Assembly: GCA_016928305.1 (NCBI GenBank)
Contig: JAFGKY010000002.1
Coordinates: 1-64,000, forward strand
Length of the DNA stretch: 64,000 bases
Source of the DNA: Bacteroidales bacterium
GTDB taxonomy: Bacteria > Bacteroidota > Bacteroidia > Bacteroidales > UBA10428
Direction of reading: 5' to 3'
In this document: positions 25,719-35,554 of the stretch, piece by piece
Position numbering within the stretch: the stretch's first letter is position 1
How the letters are laid out: the number at the start of each line of letters is the position of its first letter
Program-made: the position numbers and the translations under genes
The notes under the pieces: generated by a model
What the model saw: only the letters and a program-made list of their open reading frames with translations
What the model was told of the DNA's origin: nothing
Databases searched by the model: none

Positions 25719-26613
25719 TACAGATATATTGCTTATTAAACCCATACGCGGCAACCCTTACCAGCGAATTACGAATCAACAGGCCGGATGGAAGTTTCTG
25801 AATTTCAATGCTCGGTGCTTGCGCAACGGTGAAACGATCACCGGGGATACGACCACCAACGAATTTATCTTTGTATTATTGGCAGGTGATTTTTCAGCCT
25901 ATACATCAAAGGGGAACTGGAAAACCAAAAACGGGCGCAGAGATGTGTTCAGCGGACTGCCCCATGCTTTGTATTTACCACCCCGTACAACATACACTAT
26001 TAAAGCTGAAAGCGAAAAAATGGATATTGCCTGTGGATGGTGCACTTGCGATGAAATTCACGAAGTACAGTTTATAACACCCGTTGATATATATAATAAA
26101 GGTATAGAATACAGGGGAGGTGATAATGCCAGCCGGCAAATCAACAGCATCCTGCCTCCCGGTTCAGACTGCCAGCGATTGATCTGCGTGGAGGTTTATA
26201 CGCCATCCGGCAACTGGAGCTCTTATCCTCCGCACAAACATGATACACGAAAGCTAGATCCTTACACAGGAAAGATCCTTGAAGCGGACCTGGAAGAAGT
26301 GTATTTTTACAAAACAGATAAACCCCAGGGATTCGCCATTCAGAAGATATATACGGACGACCGGAGAATAAATGAGATTGTTGAGGCACGGAATAACGAC
26401 CTTGTGCTTGTTCCCTGCGGCTACCATCCGGTCATAGCCGGCCACGGATACAATGTTTACTATCTAAATGTGCTGGCAGGTACTGATCAGAGTTTGGCCG
26501 GAAGTGATGACCCAAACCACAGGTGGATCCATGGCACGTGGAAAGGTATGGATCCCAGGATTCCTATGGTTACACTGGAAATGAACAATCAAAAAAATGA
26601 AAAAGGAATTTGA
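25705..26613 (+). CDS. iolB: 5-deoxy-glucuronate isomerase IolB
   Basis: 302 residues, slightly longer than the usual 270. It is a double cupin metalloenzyme that converts 5-deoxy-D-glucuronate to 5-dehydro-2-deoxy-D-gluconate. The second cupin shows the metal-binding set GNWSSYPPHKHD (His-x-His near residue 178), a downstream Glu in LEEVYFYKTDKPQGFAIQ, and PCGYHPVIAGHGYNVYYLN near the end. It overlaps the aldolase by 14 bases and iolC by 17, indicating translational coupling. Part of the cytosolic myo-inositol pathway. Confidence 0.95.
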   Translation: MKHLNTDILLIKPIRGNPYQRITNQQAGWKFLNFNARCLRNGETITGDTTTNEFIFVLLAGDFSAYTSKGNWKTKNGRRDVFSGLPHALYLPPRTTYTIKAESEKMDIACGWCTCDEIHEVQFITPVDIYNKGIEYRGGDNASRQINSILPPGSDCQRLICVEVYTPSGNWSSYPPHKHDTRKLDPYTGKILEADLEEVYFYKTDKPQGFAIQKIYTDDRRINEIVEARNNDLVLVPCGYHPVIAGHGYNVYYLNVLAGTDQSLAGSDDPNHRWIHGTWKGMDPRIPMVTLEMNNQKNEKGI

Positions 26614-27607
26614 TGTTATTACGTATGGAAGATCCTCCATTGACCTGTATTCGGCCAATATAGGAGCTCCCTTTGTTGACATTAAAGCATTCAACGCATA
26701 TGTGGGAGGATCACCCCTGAATATGGCCGTCGGAGCAAGAAGGCTTGGACTAAAATCAGCCCTCCTGACAGCGGTCGGAGAAGACCAGATAGGCGATTTC
26801 CTTTTGCATTTTTTGGAAAATGAAGGTGTTGAAACCCGTTTTATTGCGCGCAAACCCGGGAGTCGTACCAGTGCAGTGGTGCTGGGTATTGAGCCTCCGA
26901 GCAATTTCCCACTCGTATATTACCGTGATAACTGCGCTGATTCAAAAGTGAATATTGATGACGTTATTAAAGCAAATATTGCTTCCACGCGTCTTTTTGA
27001 AATTTCAGCCACTGCACTCAATGTTGAGCCGAGTCGTTCTGCCGCATTTTATGCAGCTGAAGTGGCCGTACAAAATCAGGTTCCTATCCTTATAGATCTG
27101 GATTTCAGGACTGACCAGTGGCATGACCCACGCGCATACGGTGTAACAGCCAGGGCATTTCTTAAAAACAGCACAATCGCACTTGGGACAGAGGAGGAAA
27201 TATTGGCTACCATGTTAAAGGATCCAGATCAGATCAAAATAAGAAATCAGCAGATCTCTGCACCAGAAATACGAGGGGATATAAAAGGGGCTATCAAAGC
27301 CATTATGAAACTGGGTATCGAAGCCCTCATTGTCAAAAGAGGAGAGAAAGGATCTTCGGTTTTTTTGAAAGATGGAATGATAATAGATGTACCTGGATTT
27401 CCGATAGAAGTGGTAAATGTACTGGGAGCAGGTGATGCATTCGCAAGTGGTTTCATATATGGATACCTGAACGGATGGGACTGGTACAAAAGCTGCCGGA
27501 TGGGAAATGCGTGTGGGGCTATCCTGGTCACTAAACCGGGCTGCTCGAATTTCAACCCGACATTACCCGAAGTTATGAGTTTTGTTGATGGGAAGGGAGG
27601 ATTTTAA
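26597..27607 (+). CDS. iolC: 5-dehydro-2-deoxygluconokinase IolC
   Basis: 336 residues, a PfkB/ribokinase-family sugar kinase. It phosphorylates 5-dehydro-2-deoxy-D-gluconate with ATP at the 6 position. It begins FDVITYGRSSIDLYSANIGA; AYVGGSPLNMAVGARRLGL is the first PfkB signature, and NVLGAGDAFASGFIYGYL is the second, with the catalytic Asp in GAGD near residue 280. It overlaps iolB by 17 bases and precedes iolD by 32 bases. Complete and of normal length. Confidence 0.95.
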   Translation: MKKEFDVITYGRSSIDLYSANIGAPFVDIKAFNAYVGGSPLNMAVGARRLGLKSALLTAVGEDQIGDFLLHFLENEGVETRFIARKPGSRTSAVVLGIEPPSNFPLVYYRDNCADSKVNIDDVIKANIASTRLFEISATALNVEPSRSAAFYAAEVAVQNQVPILIDLDFRTDQWHDPRAYGVTARAFLKNSTIALGTEEEILATMLKDPDQIKIRNQQISAPEIRGDIKGAIKAIMKLGIEALIVKRGEKGSSVFLKDGMIIDVPGFPIEVVNVLGAGDAFASGFIYGYLNGWDWYKSCRMGNACGAILVTKPGCSNFNPTLPEVMSFVDGKGGF

Positions 27608-27639
27608 AATAATCCTAAACGACAGAAAGGAATGATGAA

Positions 27640-29499
27640 ATGAACACAAAAAAACTTACCGTAAGTCAGGCTCTTATTGAATTTTTAAAAAATCAGTATG
27701 TAGAGCGGGATGGAAGGCAACAGCGATTTTTTGCCGGCTGCCTTGGAATATTTGGACATGGGAATGTGGCAGGTATAGGACAAGCACTGATGCAATCGCC
27801 TGATTTCAGGTACATCATGACACGCAATGAGCAATCATCGGTTCATATAGCCATTGCCTATGCTAAAATGAGGAACAGGCTTGGAACTTACATCTGTACT
27901 TCTTCCATTGGACCGGGTGCCACCAATATGGTTACTGGTGCAGCCTGCGCTACCATCAACAGATTGCCGGTACTTCTTCTTCCAGGGGATATTTTTGCCA
28001 GGCGCAATGTGGCTCCCGTATTACAGCAACTCGAATCGGCCCAGGGACAGGATATTTCAGTAAATGATTGTTTCAAACCAGTATCGAAATACTGGGATCG
28101 CATCAACCGTGCTGAACAGCTTATTACTTCATTGCCCGAAGTGATGCGGGTACTTACCTCTCCTGCCGAAACCGGGGCAGTGACTTTATGCATGCCGCAG
28201 GATGTGCAGGCCGAAGTCTTTGATTTCCCTGCTCACATGTTCCTGAAAAAGGTCTGGAGAGTACCCCGTCCTCGCCCTGATCTTTCACTTCTCAAAGAGG
28301 CAGCTGCCTGGGTACATAATGCAAAACATCCCGTAATTATAGCAGGTGGTGGTGTCATATATAGCGAAGCAACGGAAGCATTAAAGCGGCTTGTTGAACG
28401 CACCGGTATACCGGTAACCGAAACGTTTGCAGGCAAAGGCTCGCTACCATACAACCATCCGCTGAATCTGGGTGCGGTAGGAGTTGCCGGTACTCCAGGT
28501 GCAAATGAGATTACAAGAATGGCCGACCTGGTCATTGGTATAGGAACCCGTTACAGTGATTTCACGACTGCCTCGAAAACCGCATTTCAACATCCTTATG
28601 TTAAGTTCATCAATATTAATATAGCTGAATTTGATTCTTATAAACACAATGCATTGCCGGTTACAGGAGATGCAAAAACTTGTCTGGAAGAATTAACAGC
28701 CTTACTGGAAGATTATTCTACTTCAAAGGATTATCAGGAACAAATCAAAAAACTGAATAAAGAATGGAACAAATACGTTGACACCGTACATCAAAGCAAG
28801 GATCAGAAACCGGTAACGCAGGTCGAGGTGATAGGTGCAGTCAATGAAATGGCCCATTCCGATGATGTCATGCTTTGTGCAGCAGGAAGCTTGCCGGGTG
28901 ATTTGCATAAACTATGGCAAACCACCGATCCGAAAGGATTCCATCTCGAATACGGTTACTCCACAATGGGATATGAATGCGCTGCAGGAATGGGAGCCAG
29001 GCTGGCCTGCCCCAACCGTGAGATCACTGTAATGGTGGGCGATGGCAACTACCTCATGATGAACAGCGAAATAGCCACTGCGGTGCAGGAGGGTGTTAAA
29101 TATACCATTGTATTGCTGAACAACAACGGATTTGGGAGTATCGGTTCCCTTTCACAGTCCCTTGGTCTCCAGCGTTTTGGCACAAAATACCGGTTCCGTG
29201 ATGAAAAAACAGGTATGTTGTCCGGTAATTTGTTACCCATTGACTTTGCCATGAATGCCCGTAGCCTGGGTGCAGAGGTCATTAAGGCTGAAGATATTCC
29301 CTCTCTGAAAGAGGCACTCATAAAGGCAAGGGAAAACAAAAACGTAACTGTTATTGTAATTGACACCGATATAAACAAAGGTATTCCCGGTTATGCCTGG
29401 TGGGAAGTACCGGTAGCCGGGATTTCAGAGATACAAACCGTGAATGAAGCTTTCAAATCATATTCTGAGAAGAAAAAAATGCAACGCTACTTTTTCTAA
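27640..29499 (+). CDS. iolD: 3D-(3,5/4)-trihydroxycyclohexane-1,2-dione hydrolase IolD
   Basis: 619 residues, a thiamine-diphosphate enzyme of the acetolactate-synthase fold. It opens the ring of trihydroxycyclohexane-1,2-dione to give 5-deoxy-D-glucuronate. The activating Glu is in TRNEQSSVHIAIAYAKM (near residue 65). The central domain begins HPVIIAGGGVIYSEATEAL. The TPP-Mg2+ motif is VGDGNYLMMNSEIATAVQEG (near 467), followed by VLLNNNGFGSIGSLSQSLG. The C-terminus is typical (GYAWWEVPVAGISE). Step three of inositol catabolism, after IolG and IolE. Confidence 0.96.
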   Translation: MNTKKLTVSQALIEFLKNQYVERDGRQQRFFAGCLGIFGHGNVAGIGQALMQSPDFRYIMTRNEQSSVHIAIAYAKMRNRLGTYICTSSIGPGATNMVTGAACATINRLPVLLLPGDIFARRNVAPVLQQLESAQGQDISVNDCFKPVSKYWDRINRAEQLITSLPEVMRVLTSPAETGAVTLCMPQDVQAEVFDFPAHMFLKKVWRVPRPRPDLSLLKEAAAWVHNAKHPVIIAGGGVIYSEATEALKRLVERTGIPVTETFAGKGSLPYNHPLNLGAVGVAGTPGANEITRMADLVIGIGTRYSDFTTASKTAFQHPYVKFININIAEFDSYKHNALPVTGDAKTCLEELTALLEDYSTSKDYQEQIKKLNKEWNKYVDTVHQSKDQKPVTQVEVIGAVNEMAHSDDVMLCAAGSLPGDLHKLWQTTDPKGFHLEYGYSTMGYECAAGMGARLACPNREITVMVGDGNYLMMNSEIATAVQEGVKYTIVLLNNNGFGSIGSLSQSLGLQRFGTKYRFRDEKTGMLSGNLLPIDFAMNARSLGAEVIKAEDIPSLKEALIKARENKNVTVIVIDTDINKGIPGYAWWEVPVAGISEIQTVNEAFKSYSEKKKMQRYFF

Positions 29500-29531
29500 C
29501 AATACAAAACGGGCAGGAGACTCTAAAACAT

Positions 29532-31001
29532 ATGGAAGTGATTAGGAATTACATCAATGACAAGTGGGTGGAAAGTAAGTGCAGCACAGTGATGCCTGTT
29601 ATCAATCCGGCTACCGGATTGATGATGTATCATGTACCGGCCGGATGCGAAGAAGATATCAATGAAGCAGCTTTGCATGCGCAGCATGCATTTTCTCTCT
29701 GGAAAAATGTACCGGCAACACAACGAATACAATATTTGTTCGGTATGAAAAGCATCCTTGAAAAACATGCCGGTGAGATTGCGGAAATCTGTACGAAAGA
29801 ATGCGGTAAAACCTTAGTAGAGTCACAGGCAGAAATCATAAGGGCTATTGAAAACATTGAAGTGGCGTGCGGTGCACCCAAGCTCATGCAAGGTGACTTT
29901 TCTGAAGATATTGCACGCGGGATTGATGAATATGTCATCAGACAGCCCCTTGGAGTTGGGGCCTGCATTGCTCCTTTCAATTTTCCTGTAATGATACCTT
30001 TTTGGTTTATGCCGTACGCCATAGCCTGCGGAAACACCTATATAATAAAACCTTCTGAAAAGGTGCCCATGACAATGACCCGGATATTCGAACTTTTCAG
30101 TCAGCTGAATATTCCAGCCGGGGTATTAAATATGGTGCATGGCGGAAAGGAAACTGCAGATGCCATCCTGGAAAATAATTATGTTAAAGCGATCAGCTTT
30201 GTTGGTTCAACCGATGTTGCAAAATATGTATACCGGCATGGAACTGCAAATGGTAAAAGAGTTCAGGCACAAGGGGGAGCAAAGAATTCGGTTGTGGTCA
30301 TGCCCGATGCAAATATGGAAACAGCAGTGAAGATCATCACCGACAGTGCATTTGGCTGTGCTGGTCAACGTTGCCTGGCCGCGTCCCTTGTCATCACAGT
30401 GGGTAAAGCAAGGGAGACTTTTAACACAAAACTGATAGAAGCAGCTAAAAATAAAAAAACAGGAAACGGTTTAGATCCCAATACCGACATGGGGCCTGTG
30501 ATCTCACACCAAAGCAAATTGCGTATTGAAAACCTTATTCAAAAGGGAACTGAGGAGGGAGGCAAGGTATTGCTTGACGGCAGAATTACAGATACAAAGG
30601 AATCGGGAGGTGGCTTTTTTATCAGGCCTACGATCCTGGATAATATTAAAGAAGGCAGTGAAATACAACGGACTGAAATTTTTGGTCCGGTATTGGGGCT
30701 CATGCATGCTGAAAATCTTGATGTGGCTATCAAGTTGGTCAATTCAGGCAAGTACGGTAATGCTGCCTGCATTTTTACACAAAACGGATCGGCGGCACGG
30801 AAATTCAGAAATGAAGCCATTGCCGGTAACGTGGGTGTGAACATAGGAATTGCAGCCCCCATGGCATTTTTCCCTTTCAGCGGTTGGAAAGACAGTTTCT
30901 TTGGCGACCTCCACGGTCAATCAAAGCATGCCATTGAATTTTATACACAAATCAAAGTGGTCATTGAACGCTGGCATGATGAATGGGCCAGAAAGTTTTA
31001 A
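29532..31001 (+). CDS. iolA: CoA-acylating methylmalonate/malonate-semialdehyde dehydrogenase
   Basis: 489 residues, aldehyde dehydrogenase fold. It oxidises malonate semialdehyde from the aldolase step to acetyl-CoA, CO2 and NADH (IolA/MmsA). Signatures: IAPFNFPVMIPFWFMPYAIA, KPSEKVPMT, GAKNSVVVMPDANMETA, and the catalytic Cys in FGCAGQRCLAAS (near 280). The C-terminal FPFSGWKDSFFGDLHGQ is typical of MMSDH. In this operon the substrate is most likely malonate semialdehyde rather than the valine-derived one. 32 bases after iolD. Confidence 0.93.
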   Translation: MEVIRNYINDKWVESKCSTVMPVINPATGLMMYHVPAGCEEDINEAALHAQHAFSLWKNVPATQRIQYLFGMKSILEKHAGEIAEICTKECGKTLVESQAEIIRAIENIEVACGAPKLMQGDFSEDIARGIDEYVIRQPLGVGACIAPFNFPVMIPFWFMPYAIACGNTYIIKPSEKVPMTMTRIFELFSQLNIPAGVLNMVHGGKETADAILENNYVKAISFVGSTDVAKYVYRHGTANGKRVQAQGGAKNSVVVMPDANMETAVKIITDSAFGCAGQRCLAASLVITVGKARETFNTKLIEAAKNKKTGNGLDPNTDMGPVISHQSKLRIENLIQKGTEEGGKVLLDGRITDTKESGGGFFIRPTILDNIKEGSEIQRTEIFGPVLGLMHAENLDVAIKLVNSGKYGNAACIFTQNGSAARKFRNEAIAGNVGVNIGIAAPMAFFPFSGWKDSFFGDLHGQSKHAIEFYTQIKVVIERWHDEWARKF

Positions 31002-31030
31002 AGCACTGTATGTACCAAAATAAAAATCGT

Positions 31031-31930
31031 ATGATAAAAATAGCCAATGCCCCCTGTTCCTGGGGCGTACTTGAATTTGATCTCCAAGGCCACGCTGCCG
31101 TGTTTGAACAGGTTCTTGATGAGATGAAGGAAACCGGTTATGAGGGAACCGAACTTGGCGACTGGGGATTTATGCCCACCGATCCTGCGCTGCTCAGCAA
31201 AGAGCTCAGGAAAAGGGAGCTGGAACTGCTGGGAGCTTTCGTACCGGTATTTTTAAAAGACAATTCAAAACATAAAGACGGAGTTGAAGCCGCAGTTCGC
31301 ACAGCCCGGCTGATGGCAGATGCCGGTTATAAGGATGCCTTCATCGTACTGGCTGATGAAAACGGAAGTGTGAAAGAAAGAACGCTGCATGCCGGAAGAA
31401 TAATCCCTAACCTGCAGCTGAGCAAGGCTGAATGGAATGTTTTTGCCGAAGGGGCTAACCTGGTAGCCAAAGAGGTCATGGAAAAAACAGGACTTCGTAC
31501 GGTTTTTCATCATCACTGTGCAGGATATGTTGAAACACCCGATGAGATAGCTATGCTCATGTCACTTACCGACCCTGACCTGCTGGGCCTGGTTTTGGAT
31601 ATGGGACATTACAAATTCGGAGGTGGTGATCCGTTGAAAGCCCTGCAGCAATATAAAAATCGTATCTGGCATGTCCATTTCAAGGATTGCAGTCCCGATA
31701 TAGCAGAGAAATCAAGAAAAATGAATTTTGACTATTTCCAGTCGGTGCGCGAAGGTGTATTTTGCGAATTGGGAAAAGGATCCGTGAACTTCCCAGCCAT
31801 TGTGAAAGAATTGCATGATCAGAAATACAACGGATGGATCGTTGTGGAGCAGGATGTCCTGCCCGGTATGGGCAATCCCAAAGCCTGTGCAATGCGCAAC
31901 CGTCAATATATAAAAACCCTGGAATTATAA
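31031..31930 (+). CDS. iolE: Myo-inosose-2 dehydratase IolE
   Basis: 299 residues from the ATG at 31031, chosen because MIKIANAPCSWGVLEF is the family N-terminus; an upstream ATG at 30983 adds 16 residues overlapping iolA. It is a TIM-barrel xylose-isomerase-like enzyme that dehydrates scyllo-inosose (2-keto-myo-inositol) to the trihydroxycyclohexane-dione. Metal-ligand regions: TVFHHHCAGYVETPDEI, LVLDMGHYKFGGGDP, IWHVHFKDCSP, and WIVVEQDVLPG. Complete. Confidence 0.95.
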   Translation: MIKIANAPCSWGVLEFDLQGHAAVFEQVLDEMKETGYEGTELGDWGFMPTDPALLSKELRKRELELLGAFVPVFLKDNSKHKDGVEAAVRTARLMADAGYKDAFIVLADENGSVKERTLHAGRIIPNLQLSKAEWNVFAEGANLVAKEVMEKTGLRTVFHHHCAGYVETPDEIAMLMSLTDPDLLGLVLDMGHYKFGGGDPLKALQQYKNRIWHVHFKDCSPDIAEKSRKMNFDYFQSVREGVFCELGKGSVNFPAIVKELHDQKYNGWIVVEQDVLPGMGNPKACAMRNRQYIKTLEL

Positions 31931-31963
31931 GATCAATTCTATAAAAATAGTAATCAAATACCT

Positions 31964-32980
31964 ATGAAGAAAATTAAAATTGGTGTTATTGGTGCCGGAA
32001 GAATCGGCAAAGTGCACGTTGCGACTCTAATGCAGTCTGTACCCGAAGCCGATGTCATTGCGCTGTCAGATATCAACATTATAAGCGCACGTGAACTTGC
32101 TCAGAAATTCGGAATAAAAACTGTAACAACAGACTACCAGGAGATCATCCAACATCCTGATGTTGAAGCTGTTGTCATCTGCTCTCCAACCGATACGCAT
32201 ACCCAATATATCATCGAGGCTGCCAGGGCTGGTAAGCATATCTTTTGTGAGAAACCTGTTGATCTATCCCTTGACCTTATCAAAAAAGCCATTAATGCGG
32301 TATTCAAAGCGGGAGTAAAATTTATGGTTGGCTTTAACCGCAGGTTTGATCCGAATTTTCTCAAAATAAAAACCATGGTCGAAGAAGGCAAGATCGGTAA
32401 GCCGCATGTCCTGAAGATAACCTCCAGGGATCCGGCTCCTCCTCCTGCAGAATACAGCGCTGTCTCAGGCGGGATGTTCCTTGATATGACCATACACGAT
32501 TTTGATATGGCACGGTATATCGTCGGCAGTGAAGTAGTAGAGGTGTTTACAAAGGCAGCCGTTCTTGTTGATCCTGAAATCGGCAAAGCAGGTGATGTAG
32601 ATACGGCAATAATCACACTCACATTTGCCAATGGTGCTATTGGTGTCATTGATAACAGCCGTAAAGCTGTGTATGGCTATGACCAGCGGCTTGAGATTTT
32701 CGGATCCGAAGGAATGATCAATGCCGATAACAATTATCCCGAGACCCACCGTTATTATTCAAAGAAAGGCGTTACCAAATCATTACCGCTTAACTTTTTT
32801 ATGGAGCGCTATACCCAGTCTTATGTCAATGAAATGATTACGTTCTGCAACCTTCTCAGAGATAAGATCCAATCTGTTGTCTCCTGTGATGATGGTTTAA
32901 AATCAGTTGCCATTGCCCTTGCAGCCAAGAAATCTTATCTTGAGAACCGTCCGGTAAAACTGTCTGAAATAAAATACTAA
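31964..32980 (+). CDS. iolG: Inositol 2-dehydrogenase IolG
   Basis: 338 residues, Gfo/Idh/MocA family, without export signal, hence cytoplasmic, unlike the Tat-exported relatives at 17171-20390. It oxidises myo-inositol to 2-keto-myo-inositol with NAD+. The Rossmann motif is IGVIGAGRIGKVHVATL; the catalytic lysine is in IFCEKPVDLSLDLI (near 96); MFLDMTIHDFDMARYIVG contains the conserved Asp-His pair of inositol dehydrogenases. First chemical step but last iol gene in the operon; the GH92 gene starts only 2 bases after its stop. Confidence 0.92.
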   Translation: MKKIKIGVIGAGRIGKVHVATLMQSVPEADVIALSDINIISARELAQKFGIKTVTTDYQEIIQHPDVEAVVICSPTDTHTQYIIEAARAGKHIFCEKPVDLSLDLIKKAINAVFKAGVKFMVGFNRRFDPNFLKIKTMVEEGKIGKPHVLKITSRDPAPPPAEYSAVSGGMFLDMTIHDFDMARYIVGSEVVEVFTKAAVLVDPEIGKAGDVDTAIITLTFANGAIGVIDNSRKAVYGYDQRLEIFGSEGMINADNNYPETHRYYSKKGVTKSLPLNFFMERYTQSYVNEMITFCNLLRDKIQSVVSCDDGLKSVAIALAAKKSYLENRPVKLSEIKY

Positions 32981-32982
32981 GA

Positions 32983-35259
32983 ATGAAACTGCGGTTGCCC
33001 TTCATATTGTTTCTTGCATTCCTGGTACTGCCAAACGATCAGGCACAACCGTATTATACCTTTATCAATCCATTCATAGGATCAGCGGGTGAAGGCAATG
33101 TTTTTGTCGGTGCATCCTGTCCTTTTGGGATGGCTAAGCCCGGACCCGATTGTGACATGTCTTCCAACAGCGGTTATTCAGCTGATACTGCAGTGCCTTT
33201 ATATGGTTTCAGCCAGGTCCATGTCAGCGGAACCGGTGGTGGTCCGAAATACGGCAATATCCAGATCATGCCGTTCGGCGGCACATTCCAAAGCATTCAT
33301 CAGGAATCGCTTCGCTGTATGGAAAAAGCACAGGCAGGTTATTATGGTGTTAACCTTTGCAAATGGAATATAAAGGCTGAGTTGACATGTTCTCCAAGCG
33401 TTGCCTTTTACCGCTTCGTATTTTCAGAACCCGGTAACGAAGGCATAAAAATTGACCTTGGGACTTTTCTCGGGGAGGAGTCTATACCTGATGCACGAGA
33501 GGCTCAACAGTTTGTCGGCTCAGAAATTGAAATTGTATCAGGCAATGAGGTCCGGGGTTACAGCCGCATTCGTGGGGGCTGGAATAACGGAAGGGCATAT
33601 ACCGTACATTTTACTGCCGTTTTTAGCAAAGAATTCAGCCAATGCGGAACCTGGAACAGCGAAGCTATATTTCCCTCGGTCAGAATTCAAACTGATAAAG
33701 GGAAAAAGACAGGAGCCTTTTTTCTTTTTGACGACATGAAAGAAGATACGATCCTGGTGAAAATAGGTATTTCTTTTATCAGTGCACTAAAAGCCCGCGA
33801 TAATATTTCCAGGGAAGTACCCCATTGGGATTTTCAGAAACTGTTGTCGGAAACACAGAACCGGTGGGAAGAACTGGTTAACAGGTTAGAGGTCAACCCC
33901 GAAGCCTCTAAAAAAATGAAAACCATGTTTTATACTGCCCTCTATCACACCATGCTCATGCCAACGGACAGGACCGGTGAAAATCCGTTATGGGTAACGG
34001 ATGAACCTTATTATGATGACTTCTATGCAATCTGGGATACCTATCGCACTTCGCATCCTTTGCTTACACTGATTTCACCGTCCCGTCAGGCCGATATGAT
34101 CAGAGCCCTGCTTGACATATATAAATACGACGGTTATATGCCTGATGCCAGAAGCGGAAATTGCAACGGCAGAACACAGGGTGGATCAAATGCCGAGATA
34201 ATGATCGCCGATGCTTTTGTTAAAAACATGAAAGGAATCGATTACGGACTTGCACTAAAGGCTATGCTGAAGGATGCAACAGTGCCGCCGGGAGGAAATG
34301 AGGAAAAAGAAGGCAGGGGCGGCCTGGTTGATTACAACAGGCTCGGTTATGTATCGGATAATTTTGTTAGAGCCGGTAACAGAACCCTGGAATATGCTTA
34401 CGATGATTTTTGCCTGGCCCAGGTAGCAAAAGGACTGGGAAGAAATGGTGAATACCATAGGTTTATGCAACAGGCTGAAAACTGGAAAAACCTTTGGAGA
34501 CCTGTCGAAGATCATGGCTCAACAGGATTTATCATGCCTAAAAATGCTGCCGGGCAATGGATTGACAGTGTTCAATGTGATGTATTGGAAGGACAACGGA
34601 ACATGGTCAGGTATACACCCCTCTCCCAGGAATGGCCTAATTGTGTTTGCTGGTGGTGCGGATTCTTTTACGAAGGCAATTCGTGGGAATACTCATTTTT
34701 TGTTCCACATGATGTTCCGGGCCTGATCCAGATGTCAGGAGGCAGTGAAGCTTTCATGAAACGTCTCGATACGTTTTTCAATAATGGCTACTATAATGTT
34801 GGCAACGAGCCTTCCTTTTTAGCCCCCTGCCTTTATCACTGGATCGGAAGACCGGATATGAGTTCAAAACATATATATGAGATTGTCAATATGAATTCCA
34901 GCAATGACCGTGACGGTATCCCCGGAAATGACGACTCCGGTGCCATGTCTTCAAGGCTGGCTTTTCACATGATGGGTTTGTTTCCCAATGCCGGGCAACC
35001 TTACTATTTGATCACCTCGCCATTTTTCAGGCAATGCACCATTCACCTTGAGAACGGTAAGGATTTTGTAATCTTAGCCGACCGCTTTTCATCAAAGAAT
35101 ACCTATATCAAATCGGCCAAACTGAATGGGATCCCATTTGAACAGGCATGGATCAACCATAATACCATTGTAAATGGAGGGAAGCTTGTACTTGAAATGG
35201 ACGACAAACCATCGGGCTGGGGTTCTCTGATACCTCTCCCTGGAATGCAGTATGAATAG
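32983..35259 (+). CDS. GH92 alpha-mannosidase, exported, fused to the inositol operon
   Basis: 758 residues with a signal peptide of about 20 residues, so periplasmic or surface-exposed. GH92 exo-alpha-mannosidases are Ca2+-dependent inverting enzymes. Motifs: YTFINPFIGSAGEGNVFVGA at the N-terminal beta domain; in the (alpha/alpha)6 domain YEGNSWEYSFFVPHD (catalytic acid Glu, near 563), VGNEPSFLAPCLYHW (near 606), and GNDDSGAMSSRLAFHMMGLFP (catalytic base Asp, near 648). All key residues are intact. The start codon is 2 bases after iolG, so it is surely in the inositol operon. Linkage preference (1,2, 1,3 and so on) cannot be deduced. Confidence 0.92.
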   Translation: MKLRLPFILFLAFLVLPNDQAQPYYTFINPFIGSAGEGNVFVGASCPFGMAKPGPDCDMSSNSGYSADTAVPLYGFSQVHVSGTGGGPKYGNIQIMPFGGTFQSIHQESLRCMEKAQAGYYGVNLCKWNIKAELTCSPSVAFYRFVFSEPGNEGIKIDLGTFLGEESIPDAREAQQFVGSEIEIVSGNEVRGYSRIRGGWNNGRAYTVHFTAVFSKEFSQCGTWNSEAIFPSVRIQTDKGKKTGAFFLFDDMKEDTILVKIGISFISALKARDNISREVPHWDFQKLLSETQNRWEELVNRLEVNPEASKKMKTMFYTALYHTMLMPTDRTGENPLWVTDEPYYDDFYAIWDTYRTSHPLLTLISPSRQADMIRALLDIYKYDGYMPDARSGNCNGRTQGGSNAEIMIADAFVKNMKGIDYGLALKAMLKDATVPPGGNEEKEGRGGLVDYNRLGYVSDNFVRAGNRTLEYAYDDFCLAQVAKGLGRNGEYHRFMQQAENWKNLWRPVEDHGSTGFIMPKNAAGQWIDSVQCDVLEGQRNMVRYTPLSQEWPNCVCWWCGFFYEGNSWEYSFFVPHDVPGLIQMSGGSEAFMKRLDTFFNNGYYNVGNEPSFLAPCLYHWIGRPDMSSKHIYEIVNMNSSNDRDGIPGNDDSGAMSSRLAFHMMGLFPNAGQPYYLITSPFFRQCTIHLENGKDFVILADRFSSKNTYIKSAKLNGIPFEQAWINHNTIVNGGKLVLEMDDKPSGWGSLIPLPGMQYE

Positions 35260-35349
35260 TAACTTTCAATGTATTAAACTCTGAATATGATTAAACGTTG
35301 TGTGATATTAAATAACGATAATTTTACATTATCATATGAAAAAAATGCG

Positions 35350-35370
35350 AATTTAGCTAAAATACCATCA
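35350..35370 (+). promoter_or_regulatory. Candidate operator in the susC leader, shared with iol promoter
   Basis: AATTTAGCTAAAATACCATC followed by A combines both elements found at 24616-24665; GCTAAAATACCATCA (35356-35370) is an exact 15-base match. It lies about 185 bases before the susC ATG in the same orientation as at the iol operon. The 295-base gap around it holds no gene. Confidence 0.55.
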
Positions 35371-35554
35371 AAAATGGGTAATAAATCAAACGTTTTCCAT
35401 CCAATCATGATCTATTTTTAATTTGCCAAGAAGGTATATTACAAATATGAGAAAAGTGTCACTATCAGGTATCATGACAACACGTAATCCGGTAACGAAA
35501 TATCCTGATAACGAATAATTTGTAGATAGCACAAAAAATCTAAAAAGAACACTT

